NCBI RefSeq assembly: GCF_006715485.1
Contig: NZ_VFNH01000004.1
Location: 496,001 to 560,000 of the forward strand
Source of the DNA: Herbaspirillum sp. SJZ107
GTDB lineage: Bacteria > Pseudomonadota > Gammaproteobacteria > Burkholderiales > Burkholderiaceae_D
Direction of reading: 5' to 3'
DNA: 64,000 nucleotides
A program made the position numbers and the translations under genes. The notes beneath the pieces were generated by a model. It ran no database searches. It was not told the origin of the DNA and saw only the letters and a program-made list of their open reading frames with translations. Positions 9,092-18,245 of this stretch are shown piece by piece. How positions within the stretch are numbered: the stretch's first letter is position 1; every line of letters starts with the position of its first letter.

Positions 9092-9334
9092 CAATCTACA
9101 TTGCGCGCTCTACATGGCATGCGTTTGACCTTGATCAATGTCTCGTCAAATTGCTCAAAGATTTACCAGCATATTTGGTGACAAGCTTAGTGCTGGTAGA
9201 TCACGCAAATGCCCCGAACTGGGCCGCGCTGGACTAGAAGCTATCATCTAAGATTAGTAGTCTTTATGCGTATTGTCGGCTAGCTTGAAGTACCTGACGC
9301 AGGCGGCGCGGTCCTTTCTACGACTACCGACGAT

Positions 9335-9691
9335 ATGGACGTTCGTGGCACATCGGACGAGCTGCGAATGAGCGTGTATTTGTTGATTAATGCAGCGGAT
9401 GACTTGGCACGTGCAGAAGCCAGCGATCTGGACCTGAACACATGTGTCTTGCTAGAGAACTCCAACTCTGCTGCTAGTGTTGGTCTATGGATCAACATTG
9501 TGCGGCAGAGTAGTGGAGGCAATTCGATACCTCTTAAGGGGCGGACACGTGATTGCGGAACGTTGGCAACAGCATCAATGAAGTGGCAGCAATCCACGTT
9601 TGGTAGTGACTGCACCATGTCGCCCAGCGGGAAGGTTTGGGGGCACTTTTGGGGGCATTTTCTCGGAAACGAAGGTAGCTATCATTCTTGA
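9335..9691 (+). CDS. Possible hypothetical protein
   Basis: 118 codons. The first half (SDELRMSVYLLINAADDLA, then DLDLNTCVLLENSNSAASVG) looks like real protein with amphipathic helices. The C terminus is odd: VWGHFWGHFLG is encoded by an imperfect tandem DNA repeat (TTTGGGGGCA twice, near 9637-9660). It abuts the broken EAL gene at 9688, so its 3' end may be a fusion point. No family was recognised. Confidence 0.25.
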   Translation: MDVRGTSDELRMSVYLLINAADDLARAEASDLDLNTCVLLENSNSAASVGLWINIVRQSSGGNSIPLKGRTRDCGTLATASMKWQQSTFGSDCTMSPSGKVWGHFWGHFLGNEGSYHS

Positions 9692-9979
9692 ATAGGACTT
9701 CCCCTCTCGCCTACCTGAAGCGTTTCTCGCTTACCGAACTGAAGATCGACCGCAGCTTCGTGCAGGACTTGCCGGGCGAGGCCCATGCCGGCGCGATCGT
9801 CGACGCCATCCTGGCGCTGGCACGCACGCTCGACCTTGACGTGGTGGCCGAAGGCATCGAGACCTGCGAGCAGCGTGACTTCCTGATGGCGCGGCTGCCT
9901 CCTGCTGCAAGGCTACCTGCTCGGCAAACCGCTTCCCATCGCCGAGTTCGAAGCTGGCTATGGGGCGGCCACGCGCTGA
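9688..9979 (+). pseudogene. EAL-domain C-terminal remnant (c-di-GMP phosphodiesterase)
   Basis: The sequence encodes only the last third of an EAL domain: LAYLKRFSLTELKIDRSF, then DVVAEGIETCEQRDFL, continuing after a frameshift near 9895 as LLQGYLLGKPLPIAEFEAGY and a stop at 9977-9979. The missing N-terminal part would contain the EAL motif and most metal ligands, so the product cannot be active. Homology starts abruptly near 9700, just after the tandem TTTGGGGGCA repeat, which suggests that an insertion or deletion removed the rest. It sits among intact paralogues at 5663, 10304 and 12823. Confidence 0.8.
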
Positions 9980-10303
9980 GCCGGCAACGATTCCTTCGGC
10001 GTTGACCTGCTGTAAGCGTCGTCCTGGCGTCTCGTTCCATGCGATCTCAAGGTCCAGCGATTCACGGCAGTGTGCGTTTCCGATACACGGGGTTCGAAAG
10101 ATACCAATAAAAATTGCCCCATGGAACATTTTTTGTTACTGTGGTCTGGTACAAAGGTGCCTTACAAGCGCATCTTCTAATTTCAGCGTGCCACGTCTTG
10201 CACGCATTGCACGTATGCCTCCGGCATTCTGTTGTGTCCGTTTGCCCAATCCCCGCGCGCGATTCTCCATTCGCTTCAGAAGGCCGACACTTCATGCAGC
10301 CCC

Positions 10304-12664
10304 ATGCCCGTTAACGCCATGTACAAGAATACGTTTTTGCTCCTCAATGCCGTATGGTCCACCGACAGCGACGGTATCCTTGGCTTTTTGCTGGAAGATC
10401 ATCCTGGCCTGCTAGGTATTGTGCCGGGGCAGTGTTTGCAAGACTGGATGACCCAAGTGAGCGTTGAGCACGAGAGCCGATGCCCTGCCGCTTTCATTCC
10501 GGGCCAATCATTTTGTGTCGAGTTGGATATCACGGCTTCCAACGGGCACGCTCACCGGGTGCTTGTTACAGGTTTGCCGCAGGGGACTGGAACCGAAGTA
10601 GGGTATTCCGGCGCCATTGTCGACCTGACGGTCCACTGTCGGGCACTGGACGATGCGTTAAGCAAGGCACGTCAGTCCAGCCTGATTATCGAACACAGCG
10701 ATGACCTGATCGCGCACAGCGGACCAGACGGACGCTACCTGCACGTCTCGCCGTCCTACACTCGCTTGATGGGATGGAAGCCGGAGCAGATGGTAGGCCG
10801 CCCTGTGATCGAATTTCTACATCCCGACGATCGCGCTTCCGCGCACGATGCGCTCCTCTACCTGGTGTCGCCCAACGCGCGGCCGCTTGTGACCGAGGTC
10901 CGCAAACGCAACGCCGTGGGCGAATACGCTGCACTTGCCACCAAGGCATGTCCCGTCATCGATCCGGTAACCGGTCGTAGCCAGGGAGTCGTGATGGTCT
11001 CGCGCGACATTACCGAGGAACAGGCCATGCGCGGCCAATTGCGCGATCTGGCAAACGAGAAGCTTGCGCTCGTCGACAGTATCGATGACGGGTTTTTTTC
11101 GGTGAACGCGGAATGGCACATCACGTATGTCAATCAGCGTGCGGCGGCATTCGTCGGGGCGACTCGGGATGCCGTCCTGGGGCGACGGGTTTGGGATGTG
11201 GCGCCTGGTTTGGCGGAGTCTCCGATCGGCGTCCATCTACGCGAGGCCATGGCGACGCGCGAGAGTGTCAGTTTTGAAGCGTTCTACGAGCCGAACAGCG
11301 TATGGTTGAGCGAACGAATTTATGCCTATGCCGACGGCTTGTCCGTATTTTTCCACGACATCAGCGAAAGGAAGGCCGCGGAAGCGAAGCTCGAAGAACT
11401 CGCCACGCGCGACAGCCTGACTGGCCTTCCTAACCGCGCCTGGATCAATAGCCGGGTCGACGACATGCTCAAGCGCACAAGTCAGGCTGGCCTGGCCACC
11501 ATTTTCTTCATCGACCTGAACCGGTTCAAGGAGATCAACGATTCTATGGGGCACGCAACCGGCGACCTTTTGCTGCAGCAAGTCAGCGAACGTTTGTGCC
11601 AGTGCATGCGACCCGGGGATGTCGTCGCACGCTTGGGCGGGGACGAATTCGTGGTGGCTGCGTCCTGCACCGGCCGTGAAGCTGCGACCGCTATAGCGCA
11701 GCGCCTGCTTGGCCAGTTGAAGGCGCCTTTCTACGCAGATGGCCTCGAGATGTGCGTGGGCGCATCCATCGGGATCTGCCTTGCCTCCCCGGGCGTGACA
11801 ACACAACAATTGTTCCAGAGCGCAGATACGGCGATGTATAAGGCGAAAACGTCCGGTACGGGCGGCTTTGCGTTCTACGATCCATCGATGTGTGTCGAGG
11901 CCAAGCGGGCGCTGACGCTCGAGATGGCTCTGAACAAAGCCCTCGAGCTCAACGAATTCGAAGTCTATTATCAGCCACGCGTGGATCTGCGTACCAAGCG
12001 GATCCTGGGGCTCGAAGCACTGCTGCGCTGGAATCATCCGGAACTCGGGCAAATCTCGCCGCTCGAATTCATTTCACTAGCCGAGGAGCGCGGCCATATC
12101 GAAGCCATCGGCCAATGGGTGCTCCTGCAAGCCTGCCATGCGGTCAAGATGCTCAACGCTCGATTTGGTCTTGATCTTCGGATGTCCGTGAATGTATCTG
12201 CGCGCCAACTGCGTTCGCATTCGTTTGTGGAACAAGTGCTGCATGCGCTGGAGGCATCGAACGTCGATCCAGCATCGATCGAGTTGGAAGTGACGGAAAG
12301 CGCGCTGATCGTCGACCTTGGGCAATCAGGAGACATGCTGCGTCGCTTGAAGCAGGAAGGTATCCGGCTATCGCTTGATGATTTTGGTACGGGGTATTCG
12401 AGCATGTCGTACTTGAGGCAGCTGCCGGTCGACATACTCAAACTCGATCGTTCTTTCGTCAATCAGGATGCCAGTGGATTTGGATTCGTTGCGGCGCTGG
12501 TTAATATGGCACATGCATTGGGCCTTTCGGTTGTTGCGGAAGGGATCGAAACAACTGAACTGATGGGGAAGCTCGAGGGGATGGGTTGTGACGAAGGGCA
12601 GGGCTACTTGTTCGCACAGCCGATGCCATTAGATGCCGTCGAAGAATACCTGACACGTAGTTGA
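10304..12664 (+). CDS. PAS-PAS-GGDEF-EAL hybrid c-di-GMP enzyme
   Basis: 786 residues from the ATG at 10304 (an upstream in-frame start at 10232 and an internal one at 10319 are possible). After about 110 residues of weak PAS-like sequence, two PAS domains follow (about 125-245 and 252-365, ending HDISERKAAE). GGDEF is intact at 445-449 (RLGGDEFVVA), and EAL is intact at about 571-573 (GLEALLRWNHPELG), with EVTESAL, DDFGTGYSS, KLDRSF and AEGIET. Both synthesis and hydrolysis of c-di-GMP are therefore possible. No transmembrane segment is seen, so it is cytoplasmic. The PAS ligand is unknown; there is no LOV cysteine motif. Confidence 0.9.
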   Translation: MPVNAMYKNTFLLLNAVWSTDSDGILGFLLEDHPGLLGIVPGQCLQDWMTQVSVEHESRCPAAFIPGQSFCVELDITASNGHAHRVLVTGLPQGTGTEVGYSGAIVDLTVHCRALDDALSKARQSSLIIEHSDDLIAHSGPDGRYLHVSPSYTRLMGWKPEQMVGRPVIEFLHPDDRASAHDALLYLVSPNARPLVTEVRKRNAVGEYAALATKACPVIDPVTGRSQGVVMVSRDITEEQAMRGQLRDLANEKLALVDSIDDGFFSVNAEWHITYVNQRAAAFVGATRDAVLGRRVWDVAPGLAESPIGVHLREAMATRESVSFEAFYEPNSVWLSERIYAYADGLSVFFHDISERKAAEAKLEELATRDSLTGLPNRAWINSRVDDMLKRTSQAGLATIFFIDLNRFKEINDSMGHATGDLLLQQVSERLCQCMRPGDVVARLGGDEFVVAASCTGREAATAIAQRLLGQLKAPFYADGLEMCVGASIGICLASPGVTTQQLFQSADTAMYKAKTSGTGGFAFYDPSMCVEAKRALTLEMALNKALELNEFEVYYQPRVDLRTKRILGLEALLRWNHPELGQISPLEFISLAEERGHIEAIGQWVLLQACHAVKMLNARFGLDLRMSVNVSARQLRSHSFVEQVLHALEASNVDPASIELEVTESALIVDLGQSGDMLRRLKQEGIRLSLDDFGTGYSSMSYLRQLPVDILKLDRSFVNQDASGFGFVAALVNMAHALGLSVVAEGIETTELMGKLEGMGCDEGQGYLFAQPMPLDAVEEYLTRS

Positions 12665-12822
12665 ACATGCTCGCTGGTAGCGCACCATAGGCTGCAAACG
12701 CCGTTGGCAAGACGCCTTTCCCCCGATGCGCGCCAAAATATTCTTACCCGGTAAACGATCTCTCTATCTGTGCCCACCCTGCCGACTGGCAGCAATAAGA
12801 TCAGCCGCGCGGCTGTGTTGAT

Positions 12823-14754
12823 ATGGTCTTCTCCTCTTCATTGTGTACCTCATTCCCCACGGCGCACGTGGGCGCTTCCAGCGAACCTGCGCGGATTGCT
12901 GCGCTGCGCGCGACCAGGCTGCTCGACACGCCGCCGGAAGAGACGTTCGACCATATCACCCGGATAGCTTGCGATGCGCTTAAAGTACCGATGGCGCTGG
13001 TTTCCCTGGTCGATCAGGAGCGCCAATGGTTCAAGTCGAGACAAGGGCTCGACATCGAGGAGACGCCGAGATCTTCTTCGTTCTGTGCCCACGCCATTCG
13101 GCTCGATGGCATCATGCTTGTACCGGACGCCACGCTGGACCCGCGCTTCGCCCGCAATCCGCTGGTGACCGGTGACCCGCATATTCGTTTCTATGCCGGC
13201 GTTCCACTGCTTGGCCCAGGTGGGCACGCGATCGGCACGCTGTGCGTCCTGGACCGGATACCGCGCAGCCTCACGGAAAGTGAATTGCGTATTCTGTCTG
13301 GCCTGGCCCACATGGCGCAGGAACTGATCCGGCTGCGACAAGTGGCGCTGGCGTCTACTGCGCTCCTATACTCGAAGGACGAACATGGGATCTCGGCTTT
13401 GACAGACGAACTGGGCAGCGTGTTGACGCGCGACTTCCTAACCGGTCTTCCCAACCGCGTCCAACTCGAGGAACGGATGCGGCAAGCCATGCCGGTCTGG
13501 CAAGACGAGGATGCGTTGGCGACAGTCGTACTGATTGATGTCGACAATTTCGGTGGAATCAACAGCGCACTGACACATCGTGCTGGCGACTCTGTTCTGG
13601 TGGAGTTGAGCCGGCGCCTGCGCACAGCGGTCGACGAAGGCGATCTGGTGGCACGCGTTGGTGGCGACACGTTCGCCGTCCTGTTGCGTCAATGCGTTAG
13701 CGGCGACGACCTCGCGGTCCGCCTCGACCGTGTGTGGCAAGTCGCGCAATTCAGTCTGCAGGTAGGTGAACGGCAGATCAGTGTCACCAGCGGTATCGGC
13801 TTTTCCCGTTTCCCCGCAGATGGCAGCGACGTGGACACCTTGCTTAACGCGGCCAGCATGGCGGTACGCCAAGCCAAGCAGACTGGCCAGGGCGGACTCC
13901 AGCCTTTTTCTGCGGGAGCATCCGGTTGGGCCAGGAATTACCTGTTGGAACATGATCTTGGACGTGCCATCCAAAATGGCGAACTCGAATTGCATTATCA
14001 GCCAAAACTCGACCTGGCGACCGAACGCGTGATCGGCGTCGAGGCCCTCGTGCGCTGGCGCCATCCGACAAGAGGGGTAGTCGGTCCCGGCGAATTCATT
14101 CCGCTCGCCGAACAGAATGGTCTCATTGTCCCGATGAGTCTCTGGATCATCGATCAGGCCTGCGCGGAACTGGCACGCTGGAGGACGCTCGGCATCGAGT
14201 CGGTGACCATGGCCGTCAACCTGTCGAGTCGCCTGTTTACGACCGTGGGCCTGGTGCAAGCAATCGCCGACATGCTTCGGCGTCACGACTTGCCCGGGGA
14301 CTTGCTCGACTTGGAAGTGACCGAAAGTGGATCGATGGCGGACCCGCTTCTGGCGGCACGCCTGATGAACGAACTCAAACTGTTGGGGGCAACCATCAGC
14401 GTGGACGATTTTGGTACCGGCTATTCGAGCCTGAGCTACTTGAAGGACTTCCCGGTCGATACAATCAAGATCGACCGTTCATTCGTGGTCGGGATGTTGG
14501 AAAGTGACGGTACCCTGGCCATCCTGCAGGGCATGATGGCGACCGCACGCCGCTTGGGGCTCAAGATCGTAGCCGAAGGTGTCGAAACGGCCGCCCAGCG
14601 TGATCTGCTACGGCGCGAACAATGCGACATCGTCCAAGGCTTTCTGTACAGCCGGCCGCTACCCGCAAATGCCTGTCTCGCGTTTCTGATCAAAAACTTG
14701 GCACCGGCGGGCGCGCATGACTCGCCTCAATCTCTTACCGACGCCCCTGGGTGA
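12823..14754 (+). CDS. GAF-GGDEF(degenerate)-EAL protein, probable phosphodiesterase
   Basis: 643 residues. A GAF domain (about 20-170) carries the common LDTPPEETFD and QWFKSRQGL signatures. The GGDEF domain (about 200-360) has GGDTF at 280-284, Thr replacing the catalytic Glu, so cyclase activity is unlikely. The EAL domain (about 375-630) keeps EAL at 407-409 (VEALVRWRHP), EVTESG, DDFGTGYSS, KIDRSF and AEGVET. It is therefore predicted to hydrolyse c-di-GMP, perhaps with the degenerate GGDEF as a GTP sensor. Cytoplasmic. The start is not fixed by a good ribosome site. It is followed after about 285 bp by the outer-membrane protein gene. Confidence 0.9.
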   Translation: MVFSSSLCTSFPTAHVGASSEPARIAALRATRLLDTPPEETFDHITRIACDALKVPMALVSLVDQERQWFKSRQGLDIEETPRSSSFCAHAIRLDGIMLVPDATLDPRFARNPLVTGDPHIRFYAGVPLLGPGGHAIGTLCVLDRIPRSLTESELRILSGLAHMAQELIRLRQVALASTALLYSKDEHGISALTDELGSVLTRDFLTGLPNRVQLEERMRQAMPVWQDEDALATVVLIDVDNFGGINSALTHRAGDSVLVELSRRLRTAVDEGDLVARVGGDTFAVLLRQCVSGDDLAVRLDRVWQVAQFSLQVGERQISVTSGIGFSRFPADGSDVDTLLNAASMAVRQAKQTGQGGLQPFSAGASGWARNYLLEHDLGRAIQNGELELHYQPKLDLATERVIGVEALVRWRHPTRGVVGPGEFIPLAEQNGLIVPMSLWIIDQACAELARWRTLGIESVTMAVNLSSRLFTTVGLVQAIADMLRRHDLPGDLLDLEVTESGSMADPLLAARLMNELKLLGATISVDDFGTGYSSLSYLKDFPVDTIKIDRSFVVGMLESDGTLAILQGMMATARRLGLKIVAEGVETAAQRDLLRREQCDIVQGFLYSRPLPANACLAFLIKNLAPAGAHDSPQSLTDAPG

Positions 14755-14797
14755 GTGCCCGAGCCTCTGGCCAGTGATCGAACCAGGTATTGCGATC

Positions 14798-14811
14798 ACC
14801 GCCTAGGCGGT
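14798..14811. promoter_or_regulatory. 14-bp perfect palindrome
   Basis: ACCGCCTAGGCGGT lies in the gap between the GAF-GGDEF-EAL gene and the outer-membrane protein gene. It could be an operator for the downstream pair of genes. No T-run follows, so it is not a good terminator. The assignment is tentative. Confidence 0.3.
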
Positions 14812-15039
14812 AGGTCGCTCAACTTGGCTTTCTCCTCGTCGAAGCATGTACATGCCGCCGTTGAATGCTCTGGACTGCGTGTGGATGTCGGTCGCATGAT
14901 GTCATGTTGTCATGAATTGTTGCGCAGTAAATACAGTTGACTGTGATTCGGTCTTATTTCTATGTGGAAATTTATTCGTTGCTCGACTGGCTATGCGTGC
15001 TCATGGATACTAATCATGTTTCCAACATGTACACCGATC

Positions 15040-15843
15040 ATGGTCCACGTAGCCCCGTTTTCCCGTATTCTCGCCGTGTTATGTCTGACGTTCTGTGGCT
15101 GTGTGCATGCCGCAGGAGATGACACTATTTCCACCGACCGTCCGGATTTCGTCGAATCCAGCCAAGTCGTCGGCAGGGGCCGGGTCCAGCTCGAAACCAG
15201 CGTCCAGTGGGACCGCCAGCGCAGCGACGCCAGCCGTGAGCGTACCTTCAGTACCCCAACGCTGCTTCGCATTGGCGTGGGCGAAAGCACCGAGCTGCGC
15301 ATCGAGACGGATGGTCGTACCGTCGTCCATGCTTCATCCTCTTCAAGCGGCGTGCGCGCAAACACGGCCGGTTATGCGGATAGCGCGGTCGGCGTGAAAT
15401 GGCACCTTGCGGACCAACAGGACCGGCAAGCCTCGCTCGGGTTACTGCTGCATGCGGACTTGCCCAGCGGTAGCCGCGAGCTGCGCGGCCATGGTGTGCG
15501 GCCGTCGCTGCGTTTAGCCGCCGAATGGGATCTGGCTCAGGACCTTTCCTTCGGCATCATGCCGGGCGTCGCCGTTGACCGAGGTGATGACAACAGACGT
15601 TATGGTTATGGCATCCTGGCCGCGACCGTTGGCAAGGAATTCGACGAGCGCGTGCGGGGCTTCGTTGAGCTGGCAGCGCCGCAGATCGCACGCGCATCGT
15701 CCGGTGGCACCCAGGCCAGCTTCGACACCGGCCTGACTTACCTGATCGACAAAGATATCCAGGCCGACTTCCTGCTGATGCATGGTTTGAACCGCCGCAC
15801 GCCCGACCTGAGCGTGGCAATCGGCTTGTCGGTACGCATGTAA
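15040..15843 (+). CDS. Outer-membrane beta-barrel, MetA/phenol-degradation transporter type
   Basis: About 267 residues. A hydrophobic N terminus (SRILAVLCLTFCGCVHA) is a signal peptide, followed by ISTDRPDFVESSQVVGRGR and VQLETSV, the characteristic opening of the MetA-pathway-of-phenol-degradation outer-membrane family (known from Pfam). The rest alternates polar and hydrophobic residues as in beta-strands and ends in Met after LSVRM. The open frame extends to 14962; 15040 is chosen so that the signal peptide is N-terminal. It is separated by 17 bp from the chemoreceptor at 15861 and is probably co-transcribed with it, suggesting the barrel and receptor respond to the same compound (inference). 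Confidence 0.7.
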   Translation: MVHVAPFSRILAVLCLTFCGCVHAAGDDTISTDRPDFVESSQVVGRGRVQLETSVQWDRQRSDASRERTFSTPTLLRIGVGESTELRIETDGRTVVHASSSSSGVRANTAGYADSAVGVKWHLADQQDRQASLGLLLHADLPSGSRELRGHGVRPSLRLAAEWDLAQDLSFGIMPGVAVDRGDDNRRYGYGILAATVGKEFDERVRGFVELAAPQIARASSGGTQASFDTGLTYLIDKDIQADFLLMHGLNRRTPDLSVAIGLSVRM

Positions 15844-15860
15844 CAGCAATCGAGGAAGAC

Positions 15861-17468
15861 ATGAAGAGCGTTACTATCAAACTGCGCCTGCTGGCCTCGA
15901 ACCTGGGTGCGATCATCTTCGTAATCCTGGTCGGCGCAATCGGCTACCGTAGCGTCGGTGAACTCGATGCGGCCATGGATTCGATTACCGATAACGGCAG
16001 CGCGATCAAGGATCAGATGGGGGCCGATCAGTTACACGATGCGCTGCGTGCCGACGTGCTTGCGGCCCTGCTAGCTGGCGCCAGCGAAGATGCCGCCGAA
16101 CGCGATGCGATCAAACGCGACACCACCGCCCACATCGCGCTGTTCCGCAAGCTGATGGCCAGCCTGGACAAGACCGCCGATCCGGCCGTTCGCCAGGCGA
16201 TAGCGCAAGTCCGCCCGGACATCGATCCCTACCTTGACGGTGCTGAGAAAATGGTGGCGCTGGCAATGTCGGACGTGGCGGCAGCACGCCAGGCGCAGCC
16301 GGCATTCATGGTTACCTTCCACAAGCTCGAGCAAAGTATGGAAAACCTCAGCGAGCGCATTGAGCAGGCATCGGAAACGACGCGGATCGCCGGCGATGAT
16401 ACGGTGGCAAAGGCCAAGCAGCGCATCTTGCTGAGCGCACTGGCGGCAGCGCTGGTAGTGATCGGGAGCGGCCTGCTGCTGTCGCGCTCGATCCGCGGTC
16501 CTCTCGACGATGCGATCAGCTTCGCCTACCGCATCGCCGAAGGCAGGCTGGACGCCGAAATTGAATGTGCGCCGGACGATCGCACCGAAACCGGCCAGCT
16601 CAAACTATCCCTGCGTAGTATGCGCGACAGCCTGCGTCAAATTGTCGGCAACGTTCGCGGCGGCACCGATTCCATCGCCACCGCGGCCAGCCAGATCGCC
16701 GCCGGTAACAGCAACCTCTCGAGCCGCACCGAGAGCCAGGCCAGCTCGTTGGAGGAAACCGCTTCCTCGATCGAGCAGTTGACTTCGACCGTCCGGCAGA
16801 ACGCCGACAACGCCCGCCAGGCCAACCAGCTGGCGCAGTCGGCCTCAAACGTCGCAGTGCGCGGTGGCGAGGTGGTGGGCCAAGTGGTGGAAACCATGAG
16901 CGCGATCGACAGCGCGGCGCGCCGCATTGTCGATATCATCGGCGTGATTGAAGGTATTGCCTTCCAAACCAACATTCTCGCGCTGAACGCGGCGGTAGAA
17001 GCCGCCCGGGCCGGCGAGCAAGGGCGAGGCTTTGCGGTGGTAGCGGGAGAAGTACGCAACCTGGCCCAGCGCGCCAACAGCGCAGCACGCGAAATCAAGC
17101 AGCTGATCGACGATTCTATGCACCAGGTCGGCCTTGGTAGCAGCCTGGTTGGCGAGGCTGGCAGCACGATACAGAGCGTGGTCGAGAGTGTACGCCGGGT
17201 CAGCGACGTGATTGGCCAGATCAGCGCTGCCAGCCGCGAGCAGGAAGACGGTATCGGCCAGGTCAACTGCGCCATCGTCGAAATCGACAGTGCGACCCAG
17301 CAGAACGCGGCCTTGGTCGAGGAGGCCAGCGCGGCCGCTGCGGCAATGGAGCAGCAGGCTCAACAGTTACGCCAACTAGTTGGCAGTTTCACATTGGTCG
17401 CCGACGAGAGCAGCAGCGGTTTGACCAGACGATATGCCAATCCGCCGGCGCTGACATGTTCTAACTAA
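15861..17468 (+). CDS. Methyl-accepting chemotaxis protein
   Basis: 535 residues with TM1 at about 10-30, a periplasmic helical-bundle sensor (about 31-185), TM2 at about 190-210, HAMP, and an MA signalling domain. The signalling tip GIAFQTNILALNAAVEAARA is the same as in the receptor at 3075, and the two cytoplasmic halves are very similar while the sensors differ. GAGGAAG precedes the ATG. No C-terminal CheR-binding pentapeptide is present. It lies just after the outer-membrane barrel gene, a possible operon partner. Confidence 0.93.
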   Translation: MKSVTIKLRLLASNLGAIIFVILVGAIGYRSVGELDAAMDSITDNGSAIKDQMGADQLHDALRADVLAALLAGASEDAAERDAIKRDTTAHIALFRKLMASLDKTADPAVRQAIAQVRPDIDPYLDGAEKMVALAMSDVAAARQAQPAFMVTFHKLEQSMENLSERIEQASETTRIAGDDTVAKAKQRILLSALAAALVVIGSGLLLSRSIRGPLDDAISFAYRIAEGRLDAEIECAPDDRTETGQLKLSLRSMRDSLRQIVGNVRGGTDSIATAASQIAAGNSNLSSRTESQASSLEETASSIEQLTSTVRQNADNARQANQLAQSASNVAVRGGEVVGQVVETMSAIDSAARRIVDIIGVIEGIAFQTNILALNAAVEAARAGEQGRGFAVVAGEVRNLAQRANSAAREIKQLIDDSMHQVGLGSSLVGEAGSTIQSVVESVRRVSDVIGQISAASREQEDGIGQVNCAIVEIDSATQQNAALVEEASAAAAAMEQQAQQLRQLVGSFTLVADESSSGLTRRYANPPALTCSN

Positions 17469-17573
17469 GCTCACCTACATACTGTATGCAGTTCAGCGGC
17501 ACAAAGGGAGAGCGTGTCAGGGCGATGCTTAGCCAATGCCCATTACTGCTGGGTCAAGGTCGCTGCACTTTCT

Positions 17574-17653
17574 ATGGTACCGCCCATGGTAGTTGCCCCA
17601 AACGGGCAGCAAAAGGCTTGCCAATTCAAACACTTGCCTCGGCCATTTATAAT
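17574..17653 (+). promoter_or_regulatory. Conserved promoter element, copy A
   Basis: ATGGTACCG at 17574 and ATGGTA at 17586 (12-bp step) lie upstream of a promoter-like pair: TTCAAA (17625-17630), 17 bp, TATAAT (17648-17653). The same parts with identical spacing occur at 32991 and 43121. The -10 hexamer is a perfect sigma-70 consensus in this copy. The two ATGGTA repeats may bind an activator or a recombinase. Confidence 0.6.
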
Positions 17654-17806
17654 AGAGTGGGAGTGACAGAAATTCAGTAAGTGACTGAATTAAAAGAGAA
17701 ACTTGAAAAGCCGTTGATCATTCAAGCGAATTATTTATTGCCCCTGAAATGCCTCGGCTTGCTAGGCATTCCACTTACTAAGCCCCTGATTGCAGGGGCT
17801 TTTTTA
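17654..17806 (+). ncRNA. Candidate small RNA, copy A
   Basis: One base after the TATAAT lies GAGTGGGAGTGA (17655-17666), shared by all three copies. A perfect 8-bp hairpin follows (AATTCAGT 17671-17678, ACTGAATT 17684-17691), then a CTTGAA/TTCAAG stem, then the terminator at 17781-17806. No reading frame of note. Copies B and C have the same order of leader, hairpin and terminator with different stem sequences, which argues for an RNA product. The family is not one I can name. Confidence 0.5.
17781..17806 (+). terminator. Rho-independent terminator
   Basis: AGCCCCTG, loop ATTG, CAGGGGCT, then a run of five to six T. The stem is a perfect 8 bp. It ends candidate RNA A. Confidence 0.85.
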
Positions 17807-17867
17807 TTGGCCAGACTGACAATTTCGGGCATTGACAGATAGTGCCAAGCAAAAGATTTTATTGGTA

Positions 17868-18161
17868 TCAAACATGGGGCATGATGAAATCCATACATTT
17901 GCTCACATGACGTGACCACGGTCTGTTTATCCGAAGCGAGGAAAGTCCTCGGCAGCTGGCATCTGTTCTCGAACACAACCGCAGCAAACGCTGCCGTTTG
18001 TCATTGTTCAGGCCAGCGGCAATCCAGCGTTCATAGGTACGAAAGACCAAAATTGTATCGACGTGGCCGAGTTGAGTTGCGACGTAGAGCGGATTCGCAC
18101 CAAGCATCAGCAAGCTCGACGCGTACGTGTGACGCGCTTGGTGGGCCGGCGTCAAGTTCAT
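17868..18161 (-). pseudogene. Tyrosine recombinase (phage-type integrase) C-terminal remnant
   Basis: 97 codons carry the end of an integrase catalytic domain: HQARHTYASSL (box II His-x-x-Arg), the following LGH, and the catalytic tyrosine in FRTYERW. The box I arginine and everything N-terminal are missing; the sequence upstream of 18161 does not continue the family. It cannot be active. Its 3' end points at the element A region, as integrase genes often lie beside their attachment site, so it may be the relic of the enzyme that brought in this region. Confidence 0.75.
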
Positions 18162-18245
18162 TGTCGTCGACTGGCGCCTGACCCTGGTGGCGCTGCTGCC
18201 GTTTCGCTGATCATCAGATAAAGTTTGCCGTGTGCCTGTTCGTGC

